Source: Streptomyces yatensis (GTDB taxonomy: Bacteria; Actinomycetota; Actinomycetes; Streptomycetales; Streptomycetaceae). Taken from it: 64,000 nucleotides of DNA. The notes beneath the pieces were generated by a model. That model did no database searches and was not told the DNA's origin. It was given only the letters and a program-made list of their open reading frames with translations. Location of the stretch: the NCBI RefSeq assembly GCF_018069625.1, contig NZ_CP072941.1:9858001-9922000 (forward strand). The letters run 5' to 3'. The position numbers and the translations under genes are program-made. The stretch's first letter is position 1, and each line of letters starts with the position of its first letter. Below are positions 24,072-33,052 of the stretch, piece by piece.

Positions 24072-26117
24072 ATGGAGCACAGCCCAGGACCGCAAAACGT
24101 GCGCGCGAGGCTGCTGCTGGCCAGCGCCACCATGCTCTTCGTCGAGCTCGCGCTGATCCGGTGGACCGGCGCCAATATCGTCCATCTGAGCTATTTCTCG
24201 AACTTCATCCTCTTGGGCTCGTTCCTCGGGATCGGCCTGGGATTCCTCATGCCCGCCGGGCGTGGGCAGTGGCTCACCCGCTGGGCGCCCATCCCGCTCG
24301 CCGTTCTCGTCGTCCTGGTACGCGAGTTCCCCGTGCAGGTGCGGCAGACCAGCGGCGAGGTCATCTACTTCACCGCCGTGAAGACCACCGGTCTGCCCCA
24401 GTGGGTGACCCTGCCGGTGCTCTTCGGACTGACCGCGCTGATCATGATGGCGATCGGGAAGATGACGGCCGATCAGTTCCGTCAGCTGCCCTCGCTGGAG
24501 GCCTACCGCTACGACCTGCTGGGCTCGCTCACCGGCTCGGTGTCTTTCGCGCTGCTCTCCTGGCTGCGCGCACCGTCGGTGGTGTGGGGCGTGCTCGCCG
24601 CGGTGGCCCTGCTGACCCTGGGCGGCTTCCGCAACAGCATCCGGTACGCGGTCCCGCTCGCCTTGATGGTGGCCGTCCTGGCGCTGGAGACGGCGGCCAG
24701 CGGCATCTCCTGGTCCCCGTACTACAAGATCGAGGTGACCAGGCCGACCACCGGCAGCCGGGACTACAAGATCTCCGCCAATGGCGTACCGCACCAGTCC
24801 ATCGCCCCGCTGAAGGTGCTCGGACGACCCGGCTCCCCGTACGAGCAGCCCTACCGCGAGACCCCGCGGAACTCCCACCGCCGGGTGCTGGTCATCGGCG
24901 CCGGCAACGGCAACGACGTGGCGATGGCGCTCGCCCACGGTGCCCAGCGGGTGGACGCCGTGGAGATCGACCCCCGGCTGCAGGAGATCGGTGCGTCACT
25001 GCATCCGGCCCGGCCCTACGCCAACCCCCGGGTGCACGTGCACATCAACGACGGCCGGGCCTTCCTCGAACGCACCAAGACCCGCTACGACCTGGTCGTC
25101 CTCGCCCTGCCGGACTCCCTGACCCTGGTGTCGGGCGCCAGCAACCTGCGCCTGGAGAGCTATCTGTTCACCCGGCAGGCATTCGAGGCGGCACACCGCC
25201 ACCTCGCCCCCGGCGGCGCGTTCGCCATGTACAACTACTACCGGCAGAACTGGCTCATCGACCGGTTCGGCTCCACACTCACCTCCGTCTTCGGACACGC
25301 CCCCTGCATCACCCACTACGGAGGCAAGAAGGCGGCCATCCTGGTGGCCGGTGTCACCTCCAGCGACCAGTCCTGCACCGCCTCCGCCTGGCGCCCCTCG
25401 GGCCCGGTGCCCTCGGCCGCCAGCGACGACCATCCGTTCCCGTATCTGCTGCACCGCACCATCCCCACCCTCTACATCGGGGTCCTGGGGGCGATCCTGC
25501 TGGTGACCCTGGTGTCGGTACGGCTGACCGGGGTCCGGCTGCGGCGCACCGCCCGTTACGTGGACATGTTCCTGCTCGGTGCGGCGTTCATGCTGCTGGA
25601 GACCAAGAACGTGATCGGCTTCGCCCTCTACTTCGGCACCACCTGGCTGGTCAACGCCATGGTCTTCGCGGGGGTGCTGGTCGCCGTGCTGTGCGCGGTG
25701 GAGGTGCGGCGCAGGCTGCGCCGGGTCAATCAGCTCGTGCTGCAGCTGATGCTCTTCGCCAGTCTCGCGATCGCCTGGCTGATCCCGTCCCATCTGGTGC
25801 TGGGACTGCCCTTCGCCCCCCGGCTGGCCGCCGCGATCGCGCTGGCCTTCGCCCCCATCTTCTGTGCCAACCTCATCTTCTCCGACCGGCTGGCGGCGGC
25901 CTCCGACCCCACGGCGGCCTTCGGCGCCAATCTGCTGGGCTCCCTGTTCGGCGGCACCCTGGAGTATCTGGCCCTGCTCACGGGCTATCAGGCGCTGCTG
26001 CTGGTCGTGGCGGTGCTGTACGCGGGTGCCTGTGTCGCCATGCGCTTCACCCGCCGCGGCTCCGGCGATGTCACCAGCCATGAACCACTCACGGTGCAAA
26101 CGGCGCCACGCCCCTGA
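24072..26117 (+). CDS. Membrane protein with spermidine-synthase-like domain
   Basis: 681-residue polytopic protein. About six membrane segments occupy residues 10-210. A cytosolic spermine/spermidine-synthase-like Rossmann domain follows (about 225-430), with VLVIGAGNGND at 272-282, AVEIDPRLQEIG near 296 and INDGRAFLERT near 330. Another set of about six membrane segments runs to residue 665. The gate-keeping loop has the acidic D in LPDSLTLV. Membrane-embedded members of this fold are widespread in actinobacteria and their product is generally unproven; polyamine synthesis is only one possibility. GTG at 24063 is an in-frame alternative start. Confidence 0.85.
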   Translation: MEHSPGPQNVRARLLLASATMLFVELALIRWTGANIVHLSYFSNFILLGSFLGIGLGFLMPAGRGQWLTRWAPIPLAVLVVLVREFPVQVRQTSGEVIYFTAVKTTGLPQWVTLPVLFGLTALIMMAIGKMTADQFRQLPSLEAYRYDLLGSLTGSVSFALLSWLRAPSVVWGVLAAVALLTLGGFRNSIRYAVPLALMVAVLALETAASGISWSPYYKIEVTRPTTGSRDYKISANGVPHQSIAPLKVLGRPGSPYEQPYRETPRNSHRRVLVIGAGNGNDVAMALAHGAQRVDAVEIDPRLQEIGASLHPARPYANPRVHVHINDGRAFLERTKTRYDLVVLALPDSLTLVSGASNLRLESYLFTRQAFEAAHRHLAPGGAFAMYNYYRQNWLIDRFGSTLTSVFGHAPCITHYGGKKAAILVAGVTSSDQSCTASAWRPSGPVPSAASDDHPFPYLLHRTIPTLYIGVLGAILLVTLVSVRLTGVRLRRTARYVDMFLLGAAFMLLETKNVIGFALYFGTTWLVNAMVFAGVLVAVLCAVEVRRRLRRVNQLVLQLMLFASLAIAWLIPSHLVLGLPFAPRLAAAIALAFAPIFCANLIFSDRLAAASDPTAAFGANLLGSLFGGTLEYLALLTGYQALLLVVAVLYAGACVAMRFTRRGSGDVTSHEPLTVQTAPRP

Positions 26118-26131
26118 GCGCCCCTCCCCCC

Positions 26132-26164
26132 GCCGCCCCCGGCCGCCTTCCGGCCGGGGGCGGC
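26132..26164. terminator. Strong hairpin between convergent genes
   Basis: Perfect 13-base arms gccgcccccggcc (26132-26144) and ggccgggggcggc (26152-26164) with a seven-base loop, between the membrane protein gene and the convergent lipoprotein gene. Confidence 0.8.
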
Positions 26165-26190
26165 CGCGTTGGTGGCGCGCGCCGCCGCTC

Positions 26191-27264
26191 TCACTCGAAC
26201 ATGACGTAATCCGGGCGTGGCCGCAGGGCCAGCACCTCTTCCGGGGTCATCAGCCGGCTCCCCTCGGTGTCCTCCTCGTAGAAGAGCTTGAAGCCGGTGC
26301 GCACGCCCTCGGGCTGGTTCCTGACCAACTGCCGCCAGGTGTCCCGCTTCATGCCCGGCGATCCGATGCCGTCCGCGCTCTTGATGACCACCACACCGGG
26401 CTGCGGGCGCAGCGCGGACTGGTCGCTGACGACGGACACGGCCACCTGGTGGAAGACGAGCGGCTTCTGCGGCAGATCGTGTTCGTCGATGATCCCGGAG
26501 AGATAGCGGGCCACATCGGTGAGCTCCTTGCCGCTGGTGTGGCCGTAGGTGTTCCCCGGCACCTCGCCCGGGCCCATCTCCCACTCCGGGTCCAGGGCTA
26601 TGCCGACATCGGGATGGACCAGCCATTCGCGCAACGCCTTGACCTCGCCGAGGACCGACGCCCGGCCCGGCTGGATGTTCAGCAGCAGCAGGGCGCGGTG
26701 GCGCTTGGCCGCGTCGTGGAAGCGGCGGATCGTGTCGGGGGAGGTGCGTGAGCGGTAGGTGCCGTCGGGGCCCGCGCTGCTGTTGGCGACGGTCGCGAGG
26801 AGTTCGAGCACCGGCTGCGGTTCGCGGTCCGCGGCGTAGGCGCGGGCGGTCTTCTCGATCTGGCGCACCTGGTCGTCGAGGTCCCCCATGCCGAGCCGGC
26901 CGAGCGCGGCCGCCCCGGGCAGTCCGCAGTAGCCCACCAGGCGGTAGCGGGACAGCTCCCGGCCGCCCCGGGGCAGCTCGGGCCGCGGTTTCGGGGTGGG
27001 GGAGGGGGAACTCTTCGATGGAGTGGCGGACGGGGAGTGCTTCGTCTTGCCGGAGCCCTGCGGGCCCGCTCCGGAGGACGAACCGGCCGACTCCTCGCCG
27101 CAGCCGGCGAGCAGGCCGATCCCGGCCGCCGCGGCCACCGAGAGCATGCCGCGCCGGGTCGGTGGCGGTGTCCCCGATCCTCCGCCGCCGTCGCCGTGCC
27201 GCAGGGCGTCCTGCCCGGCCGATGCCCTGTCGGTTGCCGGCATTCCGGGTGTGCTGTGAGCCAC
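26191..27264 (-). CDS. Secreted lipoprotein with TIM-barrel-like domain, function unknown
   Basis: 357-residue exported protein. After a charged N-terminus, RRGMLSVAAAAGIGLLAGCGEE gives an Arg-Arg pair, hydrophobic core and lipobox cysteine, so it is likely a Tat or Sec lipoprotein. A Ser/Pro/Lys-rich linker (about residues 55-90) precedes a globular domain with RYRLVGYCGLPG, IALDPEWEMGPGEVPGNTYGHTSG and VVVIKSADGIGSPGMKRDTW. The repeated strand-Asp/Glu pattern looks like a glycosidase-type barrel, with the EWE acidic pair as possible catalytic residues (inference). GTG at 27264 follows a ggaggg ribosome site. Confidence 0.78.
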   Translation of the reverse strand: MAHSTPGMPATDRASAGQDALRHGDGGGGSGTPPPTRRGMLSVAAAAGIGLLAGCGEESAGSSSGAGPQGSGKTKHSPSATPSKSSPSPTPKPRPELPRGGRELSRYRLVGYCGLPGAAALGRLGMGDLDDQVRQIEKTARAYAADREPQPVLELLATVANSSAGPDGTYRSRTSPDTIRRFHDAAKRHRALLLLNIQPGRASVLGEVKALREWLVHPDVGIALDPEWEMGPGEVPGNTYGHTSGKELTDVARYLSGIIDEHDLPQKPLVFHQVAVSVVSDQSALRPQPGVVVIKSADGIGSPGMKRDTWRQLVRNQPEGVRTGFKLFYEEDTEGSRLMTPEEVLALRPRPDYVMFE

Positions 27265-27521
27265 GTTCCCTCCGTCCGCGGTGCCGGGTCGGTGGACCGG
27301 GCACCGGTCTGTTGTGCGGGCCGATGGGTTGTCCGTGCCAGGCAGCCTGTCCGGTATGACGAAGGCGAAACGGAATAGTGTCCACCGGGCGGAGGGCATG
27401 CGTCGCTTTCAGTCCGGGAAGACGATCGGTGGCTGGGTGCGAGAAGGTGCGAACGAGGGCGGCCGGGCCCCCGATGGGCTCAACGCGCCCTGAAATGGAA
27501 CCTCTTGAGACCCCTGGCCGG

Positions 27522-28490
27522 TCAGGCGGGCGGGTTCAGTCGGCGGATCGGCGCCCCGTCCAGGTAGGCGCGGATGTCCTCCACCACATCGCCGTAGAAC
27601 CGCTCGTAGTTGCCCCGGGTGACATAACCGAGGTGCGGGGTGGCCAGCAGATTCGGCAGGGTACGGAACGGGTCGCCCGGCGGCAGTGGCTCCCGTTCGA
27701 ACACATCGACCCCCGCGCCCGCGATCCAGCCGTCCCGCAGCGCCTCCGCGAGTGCCGCCTGGTCCACGATCGCCGCGCGGGAGGTGTTCACCAGAAGCGC
27801 CGTGGGGCGCATCCGCCTCAGCTCCGCCGCGCCCAGCAGCCCCCGGGTGCGGTCGCTGAGCACCAGATGCACCGAGACGATGTCGCTGGTCTCCAGCAAC
27901 TCCTCCTTGGAGCCGGCCGGCCGCACCCCCTCCGCCTCCGCGCGCTCGGCCGTGAGATTCTCGCTCCAGGCGGCCACCTCCATGCCGAAGGCCCGGCCGA
28001 CCCGCGCCACCTGGGTGCCGATCCGCCCCAGACCCAGCAACCCCAGGCGGCGGCCGTGCAGATCGGTGCCGACGGTGCTCTGCCACGGCCCGCCGTCCCG
28101 CAGCGCCGTGTTCTCCGGCACCACATGGCGGGCGAGTCCCAGGATCAGCGCCCAGGTGAGCTCGGTGGTCGGTTCCGAGCCGCCGCCGGTGCCGCATACG
28201 GTGACGCCGTGGCTGGCGGCGGCCTCCAGGTCGACCGACGCGTTGCGCATCCCCGTGGTCACCAGCAGCTTCAGCCGGGGCAGCCGGGCGAACAGCGATG
28301 CGGGAAAGGGCGTGCGCTCCCGCATGATGACCACGATCTCGCAGTCCCAGATCGCCTCGGCCACCGCGTCCTCACCGGCGAGGTGCTCATGGACCGGCAC
28401 CACGTCCACCGCGTCGAGCACACCGGACCAATCGGCCGCCGACAGCGCCACGTCCTGATAGTCGTCGAGCACGGCGCAGCGCAGCTTCAT
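27522..28490 (-). CDS. D-2-hydroxyacid dehydrogenase family protein
   Basis: 322-residue NAD-dependent dehydrogenase interconverting 2-oxo and D-2-hydroxy acids, or a phosphoglycerate-dehydrogenase-like enzyme. The nucleotide-binding motif is LGLLGLGRIGTQVARVGRAFGM. The catalytic arginine is in VNTSRAAIVD, the glutamate in VFEREPLPPGDPF, and the histidine in ATPHLGYVTRGNYE. The ligand-binding N-terminal domain has MRNASVDLEAAASHGV. Length and architecture are normal. It is not in an obvious operon. Confidence 0.9.
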   Translation of the reverse strand: MKLRCAVLDDYQDVALSAADWSGVLDAVDVVPVHEHLAGEDAVAEAIWDCEIVVIMRERTPFPASLFARLPRLKLLVTTGMRNASVDLEAAASHGVTVCGTGGGSEPTTELTWALILGLARHVVPENTALRDGGPWQSTVGTDLHGRRLGLLGLGRIGTQVARVGRAFGMEVAAWSENLTAERAEAEGVRPAGSKEELLETSDIVSVHLVLSDRTRGLLGAAELRRMRPTALLVNTSRAAIVDQAALAEALRDGWIAGAGVDVFEREPLPPGDPFRTLPNLLATPHLGYVTRGNYERFYGDVVEDIRAYLDGAPIRRLNPPA

Positions 28491-28787
28491 GGGACTACCT
28501 CTGTTTCCTCGGACGGGTACGGTGTTTCTACCACCCGTGTGAAGCCACCCCGAAAACCGGGGCCTGACACGTCGTCACCGCGTTTGCGGCGCCACCCTTC
28601 CGGATGACATCGGTCGTGGGATCGCGGTGTGACTGGCGTGTGTTTTCACCGAAAGTTGGCTTCTCAAGGGGTGCTGAGACACGTGTGGTTGTTTTGCGTA
28701 GTGGCACACAGGGCACCGCACCGTCTGAACAGCAGGCATAATCACAGCTGCGATGGGCGCAGACGCCCAGAAAGGGGACGAAGTGAA
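28491..28787. other. Divergent upstream region
   Basis: 297 bases between the divergent dehydrogenase and histone-like genes, with no coding sequence. A possible -10 element cataat lies at 28737-28742, about 45 bases upstream of the histone-like GTG, but no good -35 hexamer is visible at the right distance. Confidence 0.5.
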
Positions 28788-29609
28788 GTGAACGCGTTGA
28801 GCGCGGACAGCAGTGTGGGTTCGACCATTGAGGTACTGGAGGCCGAGCTCCCCCAACTGCAGAAGCAACAGGAGGCACTCAAGGGTGATTTGGAGGCCGT
28901 CACCAAGCGGCTGGAGGCGGTCAGCACTGCCCTGAGCAGCCTGCAGACGCTCTCCATCGCCACGGCCTCCGAGCAGGTCGTGGACGGCGCCCCGGTGGCG
29001 GTGGCGAAGCCCGTGGCCGAGGCCACCCCGGCCGAGCCGGCCGCGGAGCCGGCCACCGAGGCCACCGCCGAGACCGAGCCGGAGACCGCCGAGGACACGG
29101 CCTCCACCGGCCGTACCTCCGCCGCCACGCGCAAGGCGGCCATCGGCCGTCAGCGCAGCAGGGGCAAGGCGGCCAAGGCGCCGGCCACCGGGCGGGCCAC
29201 CAAGACGGCGGGCAAGAAGACCGCCGCCGCCAAGAAGACCGCCGCGAAGGCCGCGACGAAGGCTCCCAAGGCCACCAAGGCCACGGTGAAGGCCACCACC
29301 AAGGCCACCGCGAAGGCCACCGCGAAGCCCGCCAAGGCCACCAAGGCCGCCGCCGAGAAGCCCGCGGAGAAGGCCACCAAGGAGACGGCCACCACCTCCG
29401 AGCGCTCCACGGGGCTCGCCGACAGCGTGCTGGCCGCGCTGCGCAAGGCCGGCCGTCCCATGCGGGCCTCCGAGGTCAACGACGCCCTGGGCCGCGAGGA
29501 GACCCGCACCAATGTGAACTCGGTGCGCAACACCCTCGAGCGGCTGCGCTCCTCGGACCGGGCCCAGCGTTCCGGCCGTGGCCTGTACGAGGCCTCGGCC
29601 ACCAGCTGA
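28788..29609 (+). CDS. Histone-H1-like protein: coiled coil, Lys/Ala tail, winged helix
   Basis: 273 residues in three parts. Residues about 10-60 form a leucine-heptad coiled coil (IEVLEAELPQLQKQQEAL). An acidic Ala/Glu/Pro linker follows. Residues about 120-205 are a basic Lys/Ala/Thr repeat of the eukaryotic histone H1 tail type (KKTAAAKKTAAK, KATKATVKATTKATAK). The C-terminal 65 residues look like a small winged helix (LADSVLAALRKAGRPMRASE then VRNTLERLRSSDRAQR). This design suggests an oligomeric nucleoid or DNA-bridging protein. GTG at 28788 follows AAAGGGGAC. I do not know a characterised orthologue. Confidence 0.85.
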   Translation: MNALSADSSVGSTIEVLEAELPQLQKQQEALKGDLEAVTKRLEAVSTALSSLQTLSIATASEQVVDGAPVAVAKPVAEATPAEPAAEPATEATAETEPETAEDTASTGRTSAATRKAAIGRQRSRGKAAKAPATGRATKTAGKKTAAAKKTAAKAATKAPKATKATVKATTKATAKATAKPAKATKAAAEKPAEKATKETATTSERSTGLADSVLAALRKAGRPMRASEVNDALGREETRTNVNSVRNTLERLRSSDRAQRSGRGLYEASATS

Positions 29610-29617
29610 GGGTGCCG

Positions 29618-30310
29618 TCAGTTCACCGCCACCCATGTGTAGCGGTGTTCGGGACGGCCGGTGTCCCCGTACTTGAGGGTGAGGCTGATGCGGCCCGCAT
29701 GTTCGAGGTACTTCAGATAGCGCTGGGCCGTGGAGCGGCTGATGCCGGTGCGCTCCGCCACTTCGTGGGCGGAGAGCGGCTGGTCGGCCTGGTCCAGGAC
29801 CCGCCGTATGAGGTCGACGGTGGGTGCGGAGTGGCCTTTGGGGAGGGCGGGGCCGGAAGTGTCGGCGGCTGCGAAGGCGCCGAAGATCCGGTCCACCCTC
29901 TCCTGGCCGGTCTCGCCGCGCCCGCCGACGCCCTCGAGGGTGCGGCGCAGCCCCGCGTAGCCGTCCAGCTTGGCCCGTAGCCCGGCGAAGCTGAACGGCT
30001 TGACCAGGTACTGCAGTGCGCCATGGCGCATGGCGGCCTGGACGGTGGCCACATCGCAGGCGGCCGTCACCATGATGACGTCGGCGTGGTGGCCGAGCTG
30101 GCGCATCCGCCGCACCAGGGTCAGCCCGGTCTCGTCCGGCAGATAGTGGTCGAGCAGGACGAGGTCGACCGGGGTGCGTTCGAGGGTCGCGAGGGCCTGG
30201 GCGGCGGTGTGGGCGCGGGCGGTGACCCGGTAGCCGGGCACCTGGGCCACATACGCGGCGTTGATCTCGGCGACGTGGAAGTCGTCGTCCACGACAAGAA
30301 CGTCGATCAT
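29618..30310 (-). CDS. Response regulator, CitB/DctR type
   Basis: 230-residue regulator with an N-terminal receiver (Asp8-Asp10 acidic pocket, phospho-acceptor Asp54 in VLLDHYLPDE, Lys in YLVKPF near 109). The C-terminal helix-turn-helix (VAERTGISRSTAQRYLKYLE) is of the CitB/DcuR/DctR class. It overlaps the sensor kinase stop by four bases. With the kinase it forms a carboxylate-sensing type pair and lies beside a divergent NitT/TauT-type importer, its probable target (inference). Confidence 0.92.
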   Translation of the reverse strand: MIDVLVVDDDFHVAEINAAYVAQVPGYRVTARAHTAAQALATLERTPVDLVLLDHYLPDETGLTLVRRMRQLGHHADVIMVTAACDVATVQAAMRHGALQYLVKPFSFAGLRAKLDGYAGLRRTLEGVGGRGETGQERVDRIFGAFAAADTSGPALPKGHSAPTVDLIRRVLDQADQPLSAHEVAERTGISRSTAQRYLKYLEHAGRISLTLKYGDTGRPEHRYTWVAVN

Positions 30311-31995
30311 CGTGACTCTCCTGCTGCGGTGAACTCATGAGTGGGTGTGTCGTCCCCGGTGAGGGCCTCGGGCAGGACGACGGTGAACACCGCCCCGCCA
30401 CCCGCCCGGGCGGTGACCCGGGCCATGCCTCCGTACCGCTCGGCCAGCCGCCGTACCAGCGCGAGTCCGATGCCACGGCCGCGCGGCGATACCGTGGCGG
30501 GCCCCTCGTGGGCGTCGGGCCCGGCGTCCGGGGAGCCGGTGCGGGCGGGCCGTTTGGTGGACCAGCCCTCGGTGAAGATGTGTTCGCGCATCCCCGGTGG
30601 CACCCCCGGACCGGTGTCGCTCACCCGCAGTACGGCGGTGGTGCCCTCGGCCCTCAACTCGACCTCGATGAACGGGGCGGGGGAGGGGCGTGAGGCCACC
30701 GCGTCCAGCGCGTTGTCGATGAGGTTGCCGAGCACGGTCACCAGGTCGCGCGGATCGACCACCCGCCCGGGCAGCAGCGTCGCGGGCGAGATGCGCAGGG
30801 CCACTCCGCGCTCGGCCACGATGGCCGACTTGCCGACCAGCAGCGCCGACAGCAGCGGATCGTGCACCCGTTCGGAGATCTGCTCGGCCGAGGCACGCCG
30901 GGCGTTGGTGAGCTCGGCCACGAACTGTGCCGCGCGTTCGTGCAGTCCCAGCTCCAGCAGCCCCAGCAGGGTGTGCAGCCGGTTGGCGTGTTCGTGGTCC
31001 TGAGCGCGCAGCGCGTCCAGCAGCCCGCGGGTGCTGTCCAGCTCACGGCCCAGCAACTCCAGCTCGGTGCGGTCGCGCAGGGTCGCCACCGCCCCGCCGT
31101 CCTCGGTCGGCATGCGGTTGGCCACCAGCACCCGGGCGCCGCTGACCGTCAGCAGATCCGCCCCGTCCACCCGCCCCGCCAGCACATCGGTGGTACGGCC
31201 CGGTGGCAGTGACTCCTCCAGGGTGCGGCCGGTGGCGTCCGGGCGGATCCCGAGCAGCCGCCCGGCCTCGTCGTTGATCAGGCGGATCCGGCCCTGCCGG
31301 TCGAAGGCCACGACCCCTTCGCGGATGCCGTGCAGCATCGCCTCCCGCTCGTCCAGCAGCGCCGAGATGTCGGCGAACGCGACACCGTGGGTACGGCGGC
31401 GCAGTTGGCGCGAGACCGCGATCGCCGCCAGGACACCCACCCCGAGCGCCGCCCCCGCGTACAGCAGCAGCCGGGGCACCGCCGCCAGCAGTTGGTCGCG
31501 CACACTGCCGTAGCCGATGCCCACCGACACCGCCCCGACGATCCGTCCGTCCCGGGAGCGCAGCGGCACCTTGGCGCGGGCCGAGCGGCCGAGCGTGCCC
31601 ACGTCGATCTGCAGCACCTCCCGGCCCGAGAGCGCCTCGCCCGGATCGGTGGAGACGTGTTCGCCGATCCGGGCGGTGGTGGTGTGCGACCAGCGCACCC
31701 CCCGGGGGTCCATCACCACGATGTACAGCGCCCCGGTGGCCCGGCGGATCCGTTCGGCCGCCCGCTGCACCGGACCCGAGGGGGTGGGCTCGGTGGCGGT
31801 GAGGTCCCGCGCGATGTCCGGATCGGCCGCGGTGGTCTGGGCGATGGCGAGCGCCTGGTGCATCGCCTGGTTGTCGATCTCGGAGCTGAGCGGGGCCAGG
31901 AACAGCGCGGTCGCCAGCACCATCACCCCGGCGGTGATGGACAGCTGCGCGGCGAGAACCTGGCCGGAGACACGCCGGGGCCATCGGATGCGCAT
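30307..31995 (-). CDS. Sensor histidine kinase, CitA/DcuS type
   Basis: 562-residue membrane kinase. The first membrane segment covers about residues 13-35, the extracytoplasmic PAS-like sensor about 36-172, and the second segment about 176-195. A cytoplasmic PAS domain follows (about 210-310). The phospho-acceptor is His334 in QDHEHANRLHTLLGLLELG, the box typical of CitA/DcuS kinases. The ATPase domain has GNLIDNALDA, DTGPGVPP and GRGIGLALVRRLAERYGG. Ligands of this class are usually di- and tricarboxylates. ATG at 31995. Its response regulator follows in an overlapping frame. Confidence 0.92.
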   Translation of the reverse strand: MRIRWPRRVSGQVLAAQLSITAGVMVLATALFLAPLSSEIDNQAMHQALAIAQTTAADPDIARDLTATEPTPSGPVQRAAERIRRATGALYIVVMDPRGVRWSHTTTARIGEHVSTDPGEALSGREVLQIDVGTLGRSARAKVPLRSRDGRIVGAVSVGIGYGSVRDQLLAAVPRLLLYAGAALGVGVLAAIAVSRQLRRRTHGVAFADISALLDEREAMLHGIREGVVAFDRQGRIRLINDEAGRLLGIRPDATGRTLEESLPPGRTTDVLAGRVDGADLLTVSGARVLVANRMPTEDGGAVATLRDRTELELLGRELDSTRGLLDALRAQDHEHANRLHTLLGLLELGLHERAAQFVAELTNARRASAEQISERVHDPLLSALLVGKSAIVAERGVALRISPATLLPGRVVDPRDLVTVLGNLIDNALDAVASRPSPAPFIEVELRAEGTTAVLRVSDTGPGVPPGMREHIFTEGWSTKRPARTGSPDAGPDAHEGPATVSPRGRGIGLALVRRLAERYGGMARVTARAGGGAVFTVVLPEALTGDDTPTHEFTAAGESR

Positions 31996-32168
31996 GATGG
32001 GCCCCCTGTCTCCCGTCTCGCCCATCCCGTGTGGTCCCATGTGCGAGCGGTAGTACTTCGTCCGTTTGTGGTGCTGTGAACGCACCGTAAGGGCGCCCGG
32101 GGCGTATGCCCAGTCTCCGTGGCGTTTTCGTTGCCGGGGCGCGAGCAAAACGAGCAGAACGCGGTTTG

Positions 32169-32193
32169 TGGGCGCAACGGCGGGTTGTGCCCA
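32169..32193. promoter_or_regulatory. 25-bp inverted repeat between kinase and importer genes
   Basis: tgggcgcaac (32169-32178) and gttgtgccca (32184-32193), pairing at nine of ten positions around five bases. It lies 44 bases upstream of the importer ATPase start within a 241-base divergent region, next to a short direct repeat cgagcaaaacgagcag near 32141. Candidate binding site for the adjacent response regulator. Confidence 0.5.
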
Positions 32194-32236
32194 GAAGACT
32201 GCCGCTGTGGCCCGGGTCACTTCTAGCCTCCCGGCC

Positions 32237-33052
32237 ATGAGCAGCCACACCAGCCCCGCCATCGAGCTGCGGGGAACGAGCAAGGCGTTCCGGACACCGT
32301 CCGGGGCCCTCCACACCGCGGTCAGGGATCTCGACCTGACGGTTGGGCACGGTGAGTTCGTCGCCGTCGTCGGGCCCACCGGTTGCGGAAAGTCCACGAC
32401 ACTGACGCTGGTCAGCGGGTTGGAGGAGCCCACCGAGGGCGAGGTGCTGGTGGCCGGTGAGCCGGTCCGCGGCATCGCCTCCAACGTCGGCTTCGTCTTC
32501 CAGCAGGACGCGGTGTTCCCCTGGCGCAGCGTGCTGTCGAATGTGATGGCCGGCCCGCGGTTTCGCGGTGTGCCCAAGCCGGAGGCGAAGGAGCGGGCCC
32601 GTGAGTGGCTGGCCCGGGTCGGCCTCTCCTCCTTCGAGGACCGCTATCCGCATCAACTGTCGGGCGGTCAGCGCAAGCGCGTGGCGCTCGCGTCGACCTT
32701 CGTCAACGACCCCGAGATCCTGCTCATGGACGAGCCGTTCTCGGCGCTCGATGTGCAGACCCGCGCGCTGATGTCGGACGAACTGCTGGAGCTGTGGGCG
32801 GGGACCGGCGCCTGCGTCGTCTTCGTCACCCACGACCTGGAGGAGTCCATCGCCCTGGCCGACAAGGTCGTCGTGATGACGGCCGGACCGGCCACCGTCA
32901 AGGAGGTCTTCGAGATCGATCTGCCCCGGCCCCGCAAGGTCGAGTCGGTGCGGCTGGAGCCGCGGTTCGTGGAGATCTACCGGGAGATCTGGTCCTCGCT
33001 CGGCGAAGAGGTCCGCATCACCCGTGAGAGGGGTGCCGTCGATGATGCCTGA
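32237..33052 (+). CDS. NitT/TauT-family ABC importer ATPase (first system)
   Basis: 271-residue ATPase of the SsuB/TauB/NrtD group. Walker A GPTGCGKST near residue 50, the Q-loop region VFQQDAVFPWRSV, the signature LSGGQRKRVALA and Walker B ILLMDEPFSALD are present. The VFPWR motif is characteristic of this importer family. First gene of a three-gene operon, divergent from the two-component system. ATG at 32237 has no clear ribosome site. Confidence 0.92.
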   Translation: MSSHTSPAIELRGTSKAFRTPSGALHTAVRDLDLTVGHGEFVAVVGPTGCGKSTTLTLVSGLEEPTEGEVLVAGEPVRGIASNVGFVFQQDAVFPWRSVLSNVMAGPRFRGVPKPEAKERAREWLARVGLSSFEDRYPHQLSGGQRKRVALASTFVNDPEILLMDEPFSALDVQTRALMSDELLELWAGTGACVVFVTHDLEESIALADKVVVMTAGPATVKEVFEIDLPRPRKVESVRLEPRFVEIYREIWSSLGEEVRITRERGAVDDA

